Origin: Nonomuraea roseoviolacea subsp. carminata
GTDB lineage: Bacteria; Actinomycetota; Actinomycetes; Streptosporangiales; Streptosporangiaceae
DNA length: 64,000 bases
Assembly: GCF_024172185.1 (NCBI RefSeq)
Contig: NZ_JAMZEC010000001.1
Coordinates: forward strand, 868,001 to 932,000
Reading direction: 5' to 3'
Within the stretch, counting starts at the first letter, position 1; every line of letters begins with the position of its first letter. The translations under genes and the position numbers were made by a program. Shown in pieces: positions 34,094-43,372 of the stretch. The notes below the pieces were generated by a model that saw nothing but the letters and a program-made list of their open reading frames with translations, was not told where the DNA came from and did no database searches.

Positions 34094-35602
34094 ATGGCCG
34101 GCGATTACTTGGTCGACGGGGCGCGGATCATGGCCATGCGGCGGGCGCGCGGCCTGTCCCGGCGGGTCCTGGCCGACCTCGTGGGCTGCAGCGAGGAGTG
34201 GCTGCGGCTCGTGGAGAAGGGCGTACGGCCGCTGGACCGGCTGTCCACGCTCATGCGCATCGCCGGCGTCCTGCGCGTCGAGGACCTGTCGGAGCTGGTG
34301 GACGGGCCGGTCGCGCTGCCCGCCGCGGCCGGCGTTCCGGGGCACCCGGACGGGGGGTTCGGCGGGTCGGCGGACATGGTGCTCGCGCTGCTGCTGCCCC
34401 GCCGCCCGGCGGACGACGGGCCGGTCGAGGACGTCCACCGGGTGCGCCGGCGGGTGTCGGCGGCCTGGGAGGTGTGGCGGCGCTCGCCGCGGCGGTACAC
34501 GGAGCTGCGCCGCGACCTGCCCGGCCTGCTGCTGACGGCCCAGGCCACGGCCCGCGCCGCCCATGCGGAGGACGCGGCCTCCTCGGCGGGAGGTGCGCCC
34601 AAGAGAGAGGCGGCCTCAGAAGGGGCGCTCTCGGGGAGGGCGTTCTCGGGAAGGGCGGCCTCGGGAGGGGCGGGGACGGTGGCGGTCAGGGAGGTCGCGG
34701 GGATGGCGGCGGCCGAGCTGGGGCGGGTGTACCGGCTGTTCGCGACGGTGCTGCGCGGGAGCGGCGAGTACGCCCCCGCTCTGCTGGCGGCCGACCGGGC
34801 GGTGTCGGTCGCGCGGGGCGATCCCGTGGCGGCTGCGCCGGCGTGGGCGGAGACGGCCGAGGTCCTGGTGCTCCTGGGGCGCCCGGCCGACGCCCGCCGC
34901 GTCTGCCTGACGGCCGCCGACCTCGCCGCCGGCCCGGCGTCCCCCCGCAACAGGCCGTACGCGCCGGAAGCCGGAGCGACTCCGCGCAGCCGGCCGTACG
35001 CGCCCGAGGCCGGAGCGACTCCGCCCAGGCGGCCGTACGCGCCGGAAGCCGGAGCGACGTCGCACCCGCGCGGCACGCCGTACGCGGCGGCCGTGGGGGC
35101 GTGCCTGCTGGCGGCGGCGCTCGCCGCGGCGGCGGAGCACGACCTGCTGGGCGTCGAGGAGCTCCTGAACCGCGCACGCGGGCTGGCGGCCCGGCTCCCC
35201 GAGACCGACGGGGACGGAGGCGGAGACGGGGATGGAGACGCAGGCGACGGCGAGGACCGCGACGGCTTCCTGGTGGAGGTGGACCTGCGCGCGGCGGCGG
35301 CCGCGGTCCGCATGGGCCGGCACCGGCAGGCCCTGCGCCTGGCGGAGGGCCTCGACCCGGCCCGCCTGACCACCCGCGACCAGCGCGTCCGGCACTTCCT
35401 GACGCTGGCCGCCGCCCACGCCCGGGACCGCGCCCCGCGCGCCGCCGCCGCCATGCTCCGCAAGGTCGCGGAGAGCTGCCCGGAGGAGCTGAAGCACGGG
35501 GCCCAGGCGGTGCGGCTGCTGGCGGAGCTGCGCCTCCTGGACTGCGCGACCACCCAGGTCGAGCTCCGCGAGCTGCGCGAGCTCACCCGCCTCACCGCCT
35601 GA
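34094..35602 (+). CDS. XRE-family regulator with TPR-like C-terminal part
   Basis: A 502-residue protein. An N-terminal HTH (RIMAMRRARGLSRRVLADLVGCSEEWLRLVEKG, in residues 11-43) is followed by about 400 Ala/Leu-rich helical residues resembling TPRs, as in many Streptomyces/Nonomuraea regulators that pair with small DUF397-type proteins. Two repeat inserts break the helical part: 15-bp units (A-x-S-G-R) near 34625-34670 and a 39-bp unit (three copies). A Gly/Asp-rich stretch lies near residue 375. No ribosome site is visible. Target unknown; divergent from the SufS fusion by about 205 bp. Confidence 0.8.
   Translation: MAGDYLVDGARIMAMRRARGLSRRVLADLVGCSEEWLRLVEKGVRPLDRLSTLMRIAGVLRVEDLSELVDGPVALPAAAGVPGHPDGGFGGSADMVLALLLPRRPADDGPVEDVHRVRRRVSAAWEVWRRSPRRYTELRRDLPGLLLTAQATARAAHAEDAASSAGGAPKREAASEGALSGRAFSGRAASGGAGTVAVREVAGMAAAELGRVYRLFATVLRGSGEYAPALLAADRAVSVARGDPVAAAPAWAETAEVLVLLGRPADARRVCLTAADLAAGPASPRNRPYAPEAGATPRSRPYAPEAGATPPRRPYAPEAGATSHPRGTPYAAAVGACLLAAALAAAAEHDLLGVEELLNRARGLAARLPETDGDGGGDGDGDAGDGEDRDGFLVEVDLRAAAAAVRMGRHRQALRLAEGLDPARLTTRDQRVRHFLTLAAAHARDRAPRAAAAMLRKVAESCPEELKHGAQAVRLLAELRLLDCATTQVELRELRELTRLTA
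34952..35068 (+). repeat. 39-bp in-frame tandem repeat, three copies
   Basis: Units 34952-34990, 34991-35029 and 35030-35068 encode RPYAPEAGAT followed by PRS, PPR or SHP, inside the XRE-TPR gene. Confidence 0.9.
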
Positions 35603-35695
35603 CCCCGCGGGGAGCCGCGCACCAGCCCTCGGCGCGGCCCGGCACGGCGACGCCGCGGGACCCCCTCACGGTGGCCCCGCGGCGCGCGCCCGAGC

Positions 35696-35773
35696 GATCA
35701 GCCCCGGTGATCAGCCCCGGTGATCAGCCCCGGTGATCACCTCAAAGGATCAGCCCAAGGGATCGGCTCAACG
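35696..35773. repeat. Six 13-bp tandem units starting with GATC
   Basis: Three exact copies of GATCAGCCCCGGT are followed by three degenerate 13-mers that keep the leading GATC. The array lies between two convergent genes and stops 2 bp before the metzincin gene's stop codon. The rest of 35603-35775 has no gene. Confidence 0.9.
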
Positions 35774-35775
35774 GA

Positions 35776-38700
35776 TCAGTAGCGTTCGGCGGCTCCCGTG
35801 TTGATCTCGATGAGGGCCAGCGTGGCCTGCTGGTAGGCCGCGAAGTCGTCGCCCGGCGGCCGGGTCAGCACCGTCCGGGCGTGCCGGGCGGCGCCGCCGA
35901 CCGTCCGCGCCCCGATCCGGTCCATGGCGACGCCGCGCACCGCCGTGGCGGCGTTGATACGCCGGCTGCCCAGGTTGAGGTACGCGCCGAGCAGTTCGGT
36001 GCGCAGCGCCCGCGGCTGCGGGAGCGGCGGCGCGAGCGCGGCCGAGACCTCCTGCTGCGTCAGCAGCCCGTCCGGGGAGGAGCCGTCGGCCCCGTCGAAG
36101 CGGGTGTCGGTGGCCTGCACCCGGGCCAGCAGCTCGGCGGTGCGCAGCGCCGGCATCGCCATCCATACCGCCGACGGACGCGGGTCGCGGCTCGGCGCCA
36201 CCTCCGTGACCGTCGAGGTGGCCGAGGCCGTCACCGGGTCGTACGCGCAGCCGTTCGCGTTGACGTACACCACCTTGGCGTGTCCCGTCTGCTCCGTGCC
36301 GCCCGTCACGAGCAGGCTGGAGCGGGTGGTGAACGCGACGGTCGCCGTGGCGCCCGCCTCCACCGGGCCGAGGCGCCAGGTCAGCGTGCCGCCGGAGACC
36401 TCCGTGGGCCGGGGCCCGCTCCCCTGGTCGAGGGCGGTGCTGTAGTACACCTCGTCGGGCAGCGCGTAGGTGAGCGTGACGCCGGTGGCGGCGGCGCCGC
36501 CGGTGTTGCGGACGGTCAGGGTGGTGGTCGTGGCCTCGCCCGCGTTCGCCTCCGGCGTGGTGGCGGCGGACAGGGTCAGGCGCGGCGCCTTGACCGTGCT
36601 CTTCGCCGTGCCGGTGTTGTCGGTGGTGTCGGCCTCGTCGCCGCCGGCGAGGTTCTTGGCCGCCACCGTGGCCTTGTTGGTCACGACCGAGTCGTTGTCG
36701 GCCGTGCACGGCACGACGTAGGTGAACGTGGCGGAGCGCTGCGCCGCCGCCCGGATGTCGGGCAGCCGCTGCTCGGCCGTGGTGCCGTCGGGGAAGGTGT
36801 CGGTCACCTTGACGTCGGCGGCGGTCCCCCGGCCCTCGTTGCGCACGAGGACGGTGTAGGTGAGGGTGTCGCCGGGCAGCGCCTCGGGCTTGTCCACGGT
36901 CTTGGTGGCGGTGACGTCCGGGTCGTAGAAGTCGCGCAGGGCCAGCTCGGCGCCGAGCACGGCCGGGAACCCGATCTCGGTGACGGACGTCGAGGCCGCC
37001 GGGGCGCCCGCGTCCGGGGAGCCCGCGGCGCGGTACTTGAGGCTTCCCCAGTCGTCGTGGCCGGTCAGCAGGGTGGCGCGGCCGGTGTCGCCGGGCCCGG
37101 GCGCCGTGTTGCAGGCGTCGCCGCCGTTGAGGATGGCGTCGCCCTCCCGCACGTCGTTGCCGGAGGGCATCGTGGTCAGGATGCCGTCCGTGCCGGCGAG
37201 GACGCAGACGTCGTCGTCGGAGTTGATGTCGGCGGCCACGCGGTTCGGGTCGTTCGGCACGGCGTCGTCGTTCCAGTTCAGCGCGCCGGTGCCGGGGCCG
37301 AACAGCGGATTGCCGCCGGGGAGCCGCCAGCGGGTGAGGTCCTCGCCGTCGCGGATGCCGTCGCCCTCCAGGAGCTGCCCCTTGTCGAGCGTGGGCAGCT
37401 CGCTGCGCGAGTAGTCGAGGCGGCGCGGCAGCGGGTCGGGGCCCGTCGGGATGCCGCCGGGGTCGAAGGCGTAGTTCATGACGCTGAGGTAGTTGGGCTT
37501 CATGTTGGTGCGGTCCGTGCCGCCGTGCGCCAGGCCGAGCGCGTGCCCCAGTTCGTGCATGATGCTGCCGGACTGGTCGCGTACGGTCCCCACGTCCGCG
37601 TCGGCGGCCCCGGTGCCCTTCTTCAGGATCTGCCGGTCGTCGGTGCGCGGGTCGGCGTCGGTGTCGCAGGTACGGTTGGAGCCGACCAGCAGGTCCTCGC
37701 CCATCTTCGCGTCCGTGGCGGCGGGCGTGGTGTCGAGCTTGCCGTTGTCGCCGGGCGCGACGCAAACCGTGCGCCAGCCGCCGAGGGTGACGATGAAGTC
37801 CTTGTTGTTCCCCCGGTTGGGCTCGCAGCAGCGGCCGGAGCTGAAGCCGCCGGCCGTCTGCCGGTGGGCGAAGATCGCGTAGTGGGCGTACGGGGCGAGC
37901 AGCTTGCTGAAGTTCGCGTCGCGCGCGGCGCGGTAGTCGGCGTCCAGGCCCATCACGTCGCGCTCGGCGACGGACGCGCCCGCGATGTGCACGAAGTCGA
38001 CGCCCTGCGTGGTGGTGAAGCCCGGATACGGGCAGGGTGACACGGGATCCACGGGCGCGTCCTCGAAGGCGCGCTCGACCTCCTCGATCGCGGCGTCCTT
38101 CGGCTGGTGGCTGTGCCCGTCGGCGGCGCCGGTCATGTAGTCGATCTGCACGACGACGGACTTGCGGCACGGGTTCGCGCCCATGGCCTTGAGGTCGTAC
38201 TTCATCGACCCGTCCTTGTCGCGCACCCCGAACCGCTCGATGACGTCGTAGATGCCGTCACCGTCGATGTCGGGCAGCGGGCTCAGCCGTTCGATCTTGA
38301 TGCCGATGGTGATGGCGACGCCGTCGTTGGTGTCGGGGAAGTTCGGGTCGCCGTCGCCCGTGATGCGTTCCTGGCCGGGGGTGATGCCGTCCTCGGGGGA
38401 CGTCCAGGTGTCGGTGCCGATGTCGTACGTGAGGTCGAGGTCGTCGTCCTGGTTGCCGGGGCTGATGTCCATGTGGTCGTCACCGAAGTTGGTGCCGTCG
38501 TCGTAGTCCCACAGCCGCACCAGGATGGGCACGGTGGTCCGGTCGTCGGGGACCGTGGTGTCCTGGGTGAAGACCCACGGGTCGGGGAAGGCGCTGGGGT
38601 TGAACACGTCGTCCTGGACGTACGGCTTGCGCAGCAGCGGCCCGTCGCCGATGCGGATCTCCGGGAAGTAGTCGCCGTCGCCCCCGTCGTCGTCGGGGTT

Positions 38701-38859
38701 CTCGCCCTGCTGGATCCAGGTGATGGACAGCTTCAGCCGGACGGCGGTCGAGGCGCGGGCCGGCGCGGCGAGCGCCGCCAGGCCGGCCGTGACGAGGAGC
38801 AGCGCGGCGAGGACGGCGAGCGCTCGGGCCCGGACCGCCACGCCGGGGTGAGGATGCAT
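35776..38859 (-). CDS. Secreted metzincin-like protein with DUF11 repeats
   Basis: A 1027-residue exported protein. Residues 1-37 are a signal peptide (LAVLAALLLVTAGLAALAAP). The middle has the full metzincin zinc site HELGHALGLAH (H435, E436, H439, H445) followed by a Met-turn-like YLSVMNYAF, so it should be an active zinc protease. Ca-binding-like DxDxDG segments (DIDGDGIYD, DGDGDYF) precede it. After about residue 640 there are two DUF11-type beta domains (KPEALPGDTLTYTVLVRNEG and ANAGEATTTTLTVRNTG). No LPxTG anchor. Start at 38859 with AGGGGGA upstream. The I36-type inhibitor gene is 4 kb away. Confidence 0.87.
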   Translation of the reverse strand: MHPHPGVAVRARALAVLAALLLVTAGLAALAAPARASTAVRLKLSITWIQQGENPDDDGGDGDYFPEIRIGDGPLLRKPYVQDDVFNPSAFPDPWVFTQDTTVPDDRTTVPILVRLWDYDDGTNFGDDHMDISPGNQDDDLDLTYDIGTDTWTSPEDGITPGQERITGDGDPNFPDTNDGVAITIGIKIERLSPLPDIDGDGIYDVIERFGVRDKDGSMKYDLKAMGANPCRKSVVVQIDYMTGAADGHSHQPKDAAIEEVERAFEDAPVDPVSPCPYPGFTTTQGVDFVHIAGASVAERDVMGLDADYRAARDANFSKLLAPYAHYAIFAHRQTAGGFSSGRCCEPNRGNNKDFIVTLGGWRTVCVAPGDNGKLDTTPAATDAKMGEDLLVGSNRTCDTDADPRTDDRQILKKGTGAADADVGTVRDQSGSIMHELGHALGLAHGGTDRTNMKPNYLSVMNYAFDPGGIPTGPDPLPRRLDYSRSELPTLDKGQLLEGDGIRDGEDLTRWRLPGGNPLFGPGTGALNWNDDAVPNDPNRVAADINSDDDVCVLAGTDGILTTMPSGNDVREGDAILNGGDACNTAPGPGDTGRATLLTGHDDWGSLKYRAAGSPDAGAPAASTSVTEIGFPAVLGAELALRDFYDPDVTATKTVDKPEALPGDTLTYTVLVRNEGRGTAADVKVTDTFPDGTTAEQRLPDIRAAAQRSATFTYVVPCTADNDSVVTNKATVAAKNLAGGDEADTTDNTGTAKSTVKAPRLTLSAATTPEANAGEATTTTLTVRNTGGAAATGVTLTYALPDEVYYSTALDQGSGPRPTEVSGGTLTWRLGPVEAGATATVAFTTRSSLLVTGGTEQTGHAKVVYVNANGCAYDPVTASATSTVTEVAPSRDPRPSAVWMAMPALRTAELLARVQATDTRFDGADGSSPDGLLTQQEVSAALAPPLPQPRALRTELLGAYLNLGSRRINAATAVRGVAMDRIGARTVGGAARHARTVLTRPPGDDFAAYQQATLALIEINTGAAERY

Positions 38860-39006
38860 GACATTTCCCCCTGCCATCTGATGGGACTGTGGCAAGGATC
38901 GGGACGGGGACGGTGCGGCGCATGAGTAGCCCTCTACTCGGATGAGCCTTTGCCGGGAATTGGGCCGGTGCCGGGATATCCCGCACCGTACCGGTCATCG
39001 GTCGCC

Positions 39007-39573
39007 TCAGCGGGGCTTGAGGCCGTCGAGGGCGATCTCGGCGAAGCGGCGCCAGTCGCCGGCCTCGTTGCGGATGACCGACGCGAGACCGCAGACGATC
39101 ATGTTGACGTCCGAGGCCGCGGCGTCCGCCCGGAACGCACCCGCGGCCTTTCCCCGTTCGACCAGCTCGCGGGCGACGTCCCTGAGCGCCTCCCCCGTCC
39201 GTCCCTGCGGTTCGGTGGTGCCCACCACGGCCTCGATGGCCTGCGACATGCCGCGGTCGGCGGTCAGCACCTCGCCGACGTGCGCCACGAAGAGGGCCAG
39301 CGCCCGGGCCGGGTCGGCCTCGCCGAGACAGTGTGCCCGCGCGTGCTCCAGCAGCTCGGCCGACCGGCTCTCGGCGGCGGCCTCGATGAGCGCCTGACGG
39401 GTCGGGAAGTGCCGGTAGAGGGTGCCGATGCCGACTTCGGCGACCCGCGCCACCTCCGTCATCTGCACCTCCTGGCCGTGCTCGGCGAACAGCGCCCGCG
39501 CCGCCTCCAGGACGCGGGCGCGGTTGCGCTCGGCGTCGGTGCGCGGCTTGCGGCGGGGCGGCGGTGTTGACAT
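39007..39573 (-). CDS. TetR-family transcriptional regulator
   Basis: A 188-residue TetR protein with HTH in LEAARALFAEHGQEVQMTEV and VGIGTLYRHFPTRQALIEA (about 22-63), followed by the helical ligand domain and a family-typical C terminus (AGDWRRFAEIALDGLKP). Divergent from a cupin gene across a perfect 16-bp palindrome. Related regulators control a small neighbour such as an oxidoreductase or cupin. Ligand unknown. Confidence 0.92.
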   Translation of the reverse strand: MSTPPPRRKPRTDAERNRARVLEAARALFAEHGQEVQMTEVARVAEVGIGTLYRHFPTRQALIEAAAESRSAELLEHARAHCLGEADPARALALFVAHVGEVLTADRGMSQAIEAVVGTTEPQGRTGEALRDVARELVERGKAAGAFRADAAASDVNMIVCGLASVIRNEAGDWRRFAEIALDGLKPR

Positions 39574-39603
39574 CGGGGCCCGTCCTCTGGCTAGAGTCGT
39601 TTA

Positions 39604-39626
39604 CGGAATCCGGATTCCGGATTCCG
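39604..39626. promoter_or_regulatory. TetR operator
   Basis: CGGAATCCGGATTCCG (39604-39619) is a perfect 16-bp palindrome, followed by a further overlapping half-site CGGATTCCG to 39626. It lies 31 bp from the TetR start and about 67 bp before the cupin start. Confidence 0.8.
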
Positions 39627-39692
39627 CTTATGTCGTCCATTGTTCCACATGCCGCGGAGCTCGCGGCACTCGCGGCGCGAAGGGATACCCCC

Positions 39693-40154
39693 ATGTCGAA
39701 GGACCGTTTCATCCTGCTCGAACCCGGCGAGGCCCGGCCCGGCCGCATCCGCGTCCCTCCCGCGTTCTCCGTGAAGGCGCGCACCGAGGACACCGAGGGG
39801 CGGCTGTCGCTGCTGGAGACGACCCTCGCCCGGGACATCCCGCGGCACGTCCACCATGAGGCCGACGAGTGCGTCTACGTGCTCGACGGTGTGCTGGAGG
39901 TGGAGTTCGACGACCGGGTCGAGCGACTGGGCAAGGGCGGGTTCGTGCTGCTGCCGCACGGGGTGCCGCACGCCCTGCGCAAGGGGTCGTCGCCGCCGCC
40001 CCGGGTCATCCAGATCTCCTCGCCCGGCGGATGGGAGTGCTACGTGGAGGACCTGGTCGAGGCCGGACCGGCGGTCACGACCGACGGCGCCTTCGACCCG
40101 GTGAAGCTCAACCAGGTCGCCGCCCGGCACGGCATCACCTACGAGGTCCCCTGA
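39693..40154 (+). CDS. Cupin-domain protein
   Basis: A 153-residue single cupin. Motif 1 is HVHHEADECVYVLDGVLEVEF (H-x-H-x4-E type, intact metal ligands) and motif 2 is LLPHGVPHALR. The N-terminal ILLEPGEARPG and C-terminal GITYEVP match the quercetin-dioxygenase-like small cupins that lie opposite TetR genes in actinomycetes. Start ATG 39693 with AAGGGA upstream; an in-frame ATG at 39630 lies close to the operator. Likely an enzyme or binding protein induced through the neighbouring TetR protein. Confidence 0.87.
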   Translation: MSKDRFILLEPGEARPGRIRVPPAFSVKARTEDTEGRLSLLETTLARDIPRHVHHEADECVYVLDGVLEVEFDDRVERLGKGGFVLLPHGVPHALRKGSSPPPRVIQISSPGGWECYVEDLVEAGPAVTTDGAFDPVKLNQVAARHGITYEVP

Positions 40155-40169
40155 CCCCGCGCCGGGCGG

Positions 40170-41090
40170 TCAGCGGACCACGGCGACGGTGCAGCGGGCG
40201 TGGTGGAGGACGCTCCGGCTGACCGAGCCCAGGAGCAGCGACCCGACCGGCCCCACCCCCCTGGACCCGACGACGAGCAGCGCCGCCCGGGTGGAGGCGG
40301 CCACCAGGGCCGGCACGGGCGGGCAGCGGGTGACCTCGCAGGTGACCGTCACGTCCGGGTAGCGCTCCCGCGGGCCCGCGAGCCGCTCCTCCCCGTGCCA
40401 CTCCTCGACGTCCACGGTTTGCGCTTCCGGGGAGCGGCCACCCGCGCCCGTCCCGGTGAGCGGCCCGCGTCCGGGCGGCCGTCGCGTGGTGGCGTGCTCA
40501 GGGCGGGCGTGGACGACCAGCAGCGGGCGGCGGTGCAGCCGGGCCTGCTCGAACGCGAACTCCAGCGCGCGGTCCCCCTCCCCCGCCTCGCCCGCCCGCT
40601 CGTCACCGGCGCCCACGACGATCCGCCCGACCTGCCCGCCGCCCAGATCGCCGAACGCGATGCCGTACGGATCGTCGAACCCCATGCCGCCGGAGTCCGG
40701 CGCCTGCGGGCAGCGGGCCACCACGACCGCGCCGGCCACGTGCCCCGCGACCCGCAGCGGCACCGACCCCACCAGCGTGCCCGGCGCCACGCCCGCCCCG
40801 TGGCTCCCCACCACCACCTCGGCGGCCCCGGTGGCGCGCTCGCGCAGCACCTCGTCCGGCCGCCCCTCGGCCAGTTCGGTGGTCACGGCGGAGGCGCCCG
40901 CGTACCGGGCGGCGACCCGGGCGGCCTCGGCGAGCACCCGCTCCCCCTCCTCGGTCCCGGAGACGCCCGCGGGCACGGCGTGGACCAGGTGCACGCGCAG
41001 CCCGCGCCGCGACGCGTCGTCGGCAGCCCACCGCACGGCCGCGGCGGCGCCCGCCGAACCGTCCGTCCCGGCGACGATCACCCCGCTCAT
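40170..41090 (-). CDS. Tandem universal stress protein (UspA)
   Basis: A 306-residue protein with two Usp domains. First domain: VIVAGTDGSAGAAAAVRWA and VVGSHGAGVAPGTLVGSV; second: RIVVGAGDE and LLVVGSRGVGPVGSLLLGSVS, both with the ATP-binding G-x2-G-x9-G-S/T pattern. A Pro/Gly/Arg-rich insert lies near residues 205-230. The protein belongs to a dormancy-type cluster and would bind ATP in stress. Divergent from the GH65 gene. Confidence 0.92.
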   Translation of the reverse strand: MSGVIVAGTDGSAGAAAAVRWAADDASRRGLRVHLVHAVPAGVSGTEEGERVLAEAARVAARYAGASAVTTELAEGRPDEVLRERATGAAEVVVGSHGAGVAPGTLVGSVPLRVAGHVAGAVVVARCPQAPDSGGMGFDDPYGIAFGDLGGGQVGRIVVGAGDERAGEAGEGDRALEFAFEQARLHRRPLLVVHARPEHATTRRPPGRGPLTGTGAGGRSPEAQTVDVEEWHGEERLAGPRERYPDVTVTCEVTRCPPVPALVAASTRAALLVVGSRGVGPVGSLLLGSVSRSVLHHARCTVAVVR

Positions 41091-41198
41091 GACGCTCTCC
41101 CCGCTCTCCGCGAGCCCGCGCTCCCTCGTCCCCTACCCCTCCGGCCGGCGACGACGCGCCCCTGCCTGGGGGATGGGCGAGAGGGTAGAAGACCGGTC

Positions 41199-43364
41199 AT
41201 GGATCCCTGGGTGCTGGCCTACGACGGGTTCGACCCGGCCGCCGAAGGGCTGCGGGAGGCGCTGACCACGCTGGGCAACGGGTACGTCGCCACCCGGGGC
41301 GCCGCGGCCGAGGCGGAGGCCGACGGCGTCCACTACCCCGGCACGTACCTGGCGGGCTGCTACGACCGGCTGGAGTCGCACGTCGCCGGCCGTACCGTGA
41401 CGAACGAGGACATCGTCAACGTCCCCAACTGGCTGCCCCTGACATTCCGCCCCGTGGGCGGCGAGTGGTTCGCGCCCGGTGGCGACGTCCGGATCCTGAG
41501 CTGCCGGCGGCGGCTCGACCTGCGGCGCGGCGTCCTGACCCGACTGGTACGGGTGCGCGACGGCGACGGGCGCACGACCGCGGTGGAGGAGCGGCGGCTG
41601 GTGTCCATGGACGACCCGCACCTGGCCGCGCTGTCCGTCACCGTCACCCCCGAGGACTGGGACGGGCTCCTGGAGATCCGCGCGGCGCTCGACGGGCGGG
41701 TGGTCAACGCGGGCGTCGCCCGCTACCGCGAGCTGAACGGCCGCCACCTGGTGCCGCTCGCCGCCCACTCCTCCGCGGACGGGATCGTCGAGCTGCTGGC
41801 CCGTACCGCGACGTCACGGGTGGAGATCGCGCTCGCGGCCCGCACGACGGCGCCCGGCCATCCGGGCGCGCGCCGCGCCGCGCTCACCCGGCGGGCGTGG
41901 GCGGCCGACGTGCTGACCCTCCACGCGCACGCCGGCGAGGCCGTGCGGGTGGAGAAGATCGTGGCCGTCCACACCTCCCGCGACCGCGCCATCGGCGCCC
42001 CCGCCGAGGCGGCCCGCGCGGCGGCCCTGCGCGCGCCCGGCTTCGAGGAGCTGCTGGAGCGGCACGCCGGCGCGTGGGAGCGGCTCTGGGCGCGGGCCCG
42101 CGTCGAGAGCGGGGACGCCGAGGTGCGGCAGACCCTCAACCTGTACGCCTTCCACCTGCTGCAGACGGCCTCGCCGCACGTCGCCGACCTGGACGTGGGC
42201 CTGCCCGCCCGGGGCCTGCACGGCGAGGCGTACCGGGGACACGTGTTCTGGGACGAGCTGTTCGTCTTCCCGTACCTGGCGCCGCGCTTCCCCGGCGTCG
42301 CCGAGGCGTTGCTGAAGTACCGGTGGCGGCGCCTGCCCGCCGCCCGCCGGGCCGCGGCGCGGGAGGGGCGCGCCGGGGCGATGTTCCCGTGGCAGAGCGG
42401 CAGCGACGGCCGCGAGGAGACGCCGGACCTGCACCACAACCCCCGCTCGGGCCGCTGGCTGCCGGACAACTCCCACCTGCAGCGCCACGTCGGCCTGGCC
42501 GTCGCCGTCAACGCGTGGCGGCACCACCGGGTGACGCGGGACGCCGCGTTCCTCGCGGGGTTCGGGGGCGAGCTGATGGCGGAGGTGGCGCGCCTGTTCG
42601 CGGCGCTGGCCGTACGGGAGGGCGACCGGTACGCGATCCGCGGCGTGATGGGCCCGGACGAGTACCACGACGGCTACCCGGACCGCGCCGAGCCGGGCAT
42701 CGACAACAACGCCTACACCAACGTGATGACGGCCTGGCTGATGCGCCGCGTGCTGGAGACCCCCGCCGTCGCAGACGCGGGCGGCCTCACCGCCGCCGAC
42801 CTGGACCGCTTCGCCGAGCTGGCGCACGGGCTGCGGGTGGACTTCCACGACGGCGTCATCAGCCAGTTCGAGGGATACGGCGAGCTGCTGGAGCTGGACT
42901 GGGACCGCTACCGGCGCGGGTACGGCGACATCCGGCGGCTGGACCGCATCCTGGAGGCCGAGGGCGACACCCCGAACCGCTACAAGGCGTCCAAGCAGGC
43001 CGACGTGCTCATGCTGTTCCACGTGCTGGGCGAGGAGGAGCTGACCCGGCTGCTCACCGGCCTCGGATACGCCTGGGACCCGGCCGCCGCCGCGCGCACC
43101 GTGGACTACTACCTGGCCCGCACCTGCCACGGCTCGACGCTGAGCGCGGTGGTCCACGCCGGGGTGCTGGCCCGGGTCCGGCCGGGCGCCTCCGAGCCGT
43201 TCCTGGTGGAGGCGCTGAACAGCGACGTGCGGGACGTCCAGGGCGGGACGACGGCGGAGGGCGTGCACCTGGGCGCGATGGCGGGGGTGCTCAGCCTGTT
43301 CGGCGGGTCCGCGGAGCGACGCGCGAACGCCCACCCCGGGGCCGGGGCGGGCGCTGAGCCTTGA
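41199..43364 (+). CDS. GH65 glycoside phosphorylase
   Basis: A 721-residue protein of the maltose/trehalose/kojibiose phosphorylase family. N-terminal beta domain starts LTTLGNGYVATRGAAAEAEADG; the barrel has the general acid E488 in MGPDEYHDGY, YKASKQADVLMLFH, and the phosphate-binding CHGSTLS. It reversibly splits an alpha-linked disaccharide with phosphate to glucose 1-phosphate and glucose. The HGSTLS shows it is a phosphorylase and not a hydrolase. The substrate linkage is not predictable. No clear ribosome site; sits between Usp and DoxX genes, suggesting carbon-reserve use in dormancy. Confidence 0.9.
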   Translation: MDPWVLAYDGFDPAAEGLREALTTLGNGYVATRGAAAEAEADGVHYPGTYLAGCYDRLESHVAGRTVTNEDIVNVPNWLPLTFRPVGGEWFAPGGDVRILSCRRRLDLRRGVLTRLVRVRDGDGRTTAVEERRLVSMDDPHLAALSVTVTPEDWDGLLEIRAALDGRVVNAGVARYRELNGRHLVPLAAHSSADGIVELLARTATSRVEIALAARTTAPGHPGARRAALTRRAWAADVLTLHAHAGEAVRVEKIVAVHTSRDRAIGAPAEAARAAALRAPGFEELLERHAGAWERLWARARVESGDAEVRQTLNLYAFHLLQTASPHVADLDVGLPARGLHGEAYRGHVFWDELFVFPYLAPRFPGVAEALLKYRWRRLPAARRAAAREGRAGAMFPWQSGSDGREETPDLHHNPRSGRWLPDNSHLQRHVGLAVAVNAWRHHRVTRDAAFLAGFGGELMAEVARLFAALAVREGDRYAIRGVMGPDEYHDGYPDRAEPGIDNNAYTNVMTAWLMRRVLETPAVADAGGLTAADLDRFAELAHGLRVDFHDGVISQFEGYGELLELDWDRYRRGYGDIRRLDRILEAEGDTPNRYKASKQADVLMLFHVLGEEELTRLLTGLGYAWDPAAAARTVDYYLARTCHGSTLSAVVHAGVLARVRPGASEPFLVEALNSDVRDVQGGTTAEGVHLGAMAGVLSLFGGSAERRANAHPGAGAGAEP

Positions 43365-43372
43365 GGGCCGGG

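Noticed and set aside
35696..35773. CRISPR array
   Set aside because: Units are 13 bp, directly adjacent with no spacers, and no cas genes are present.
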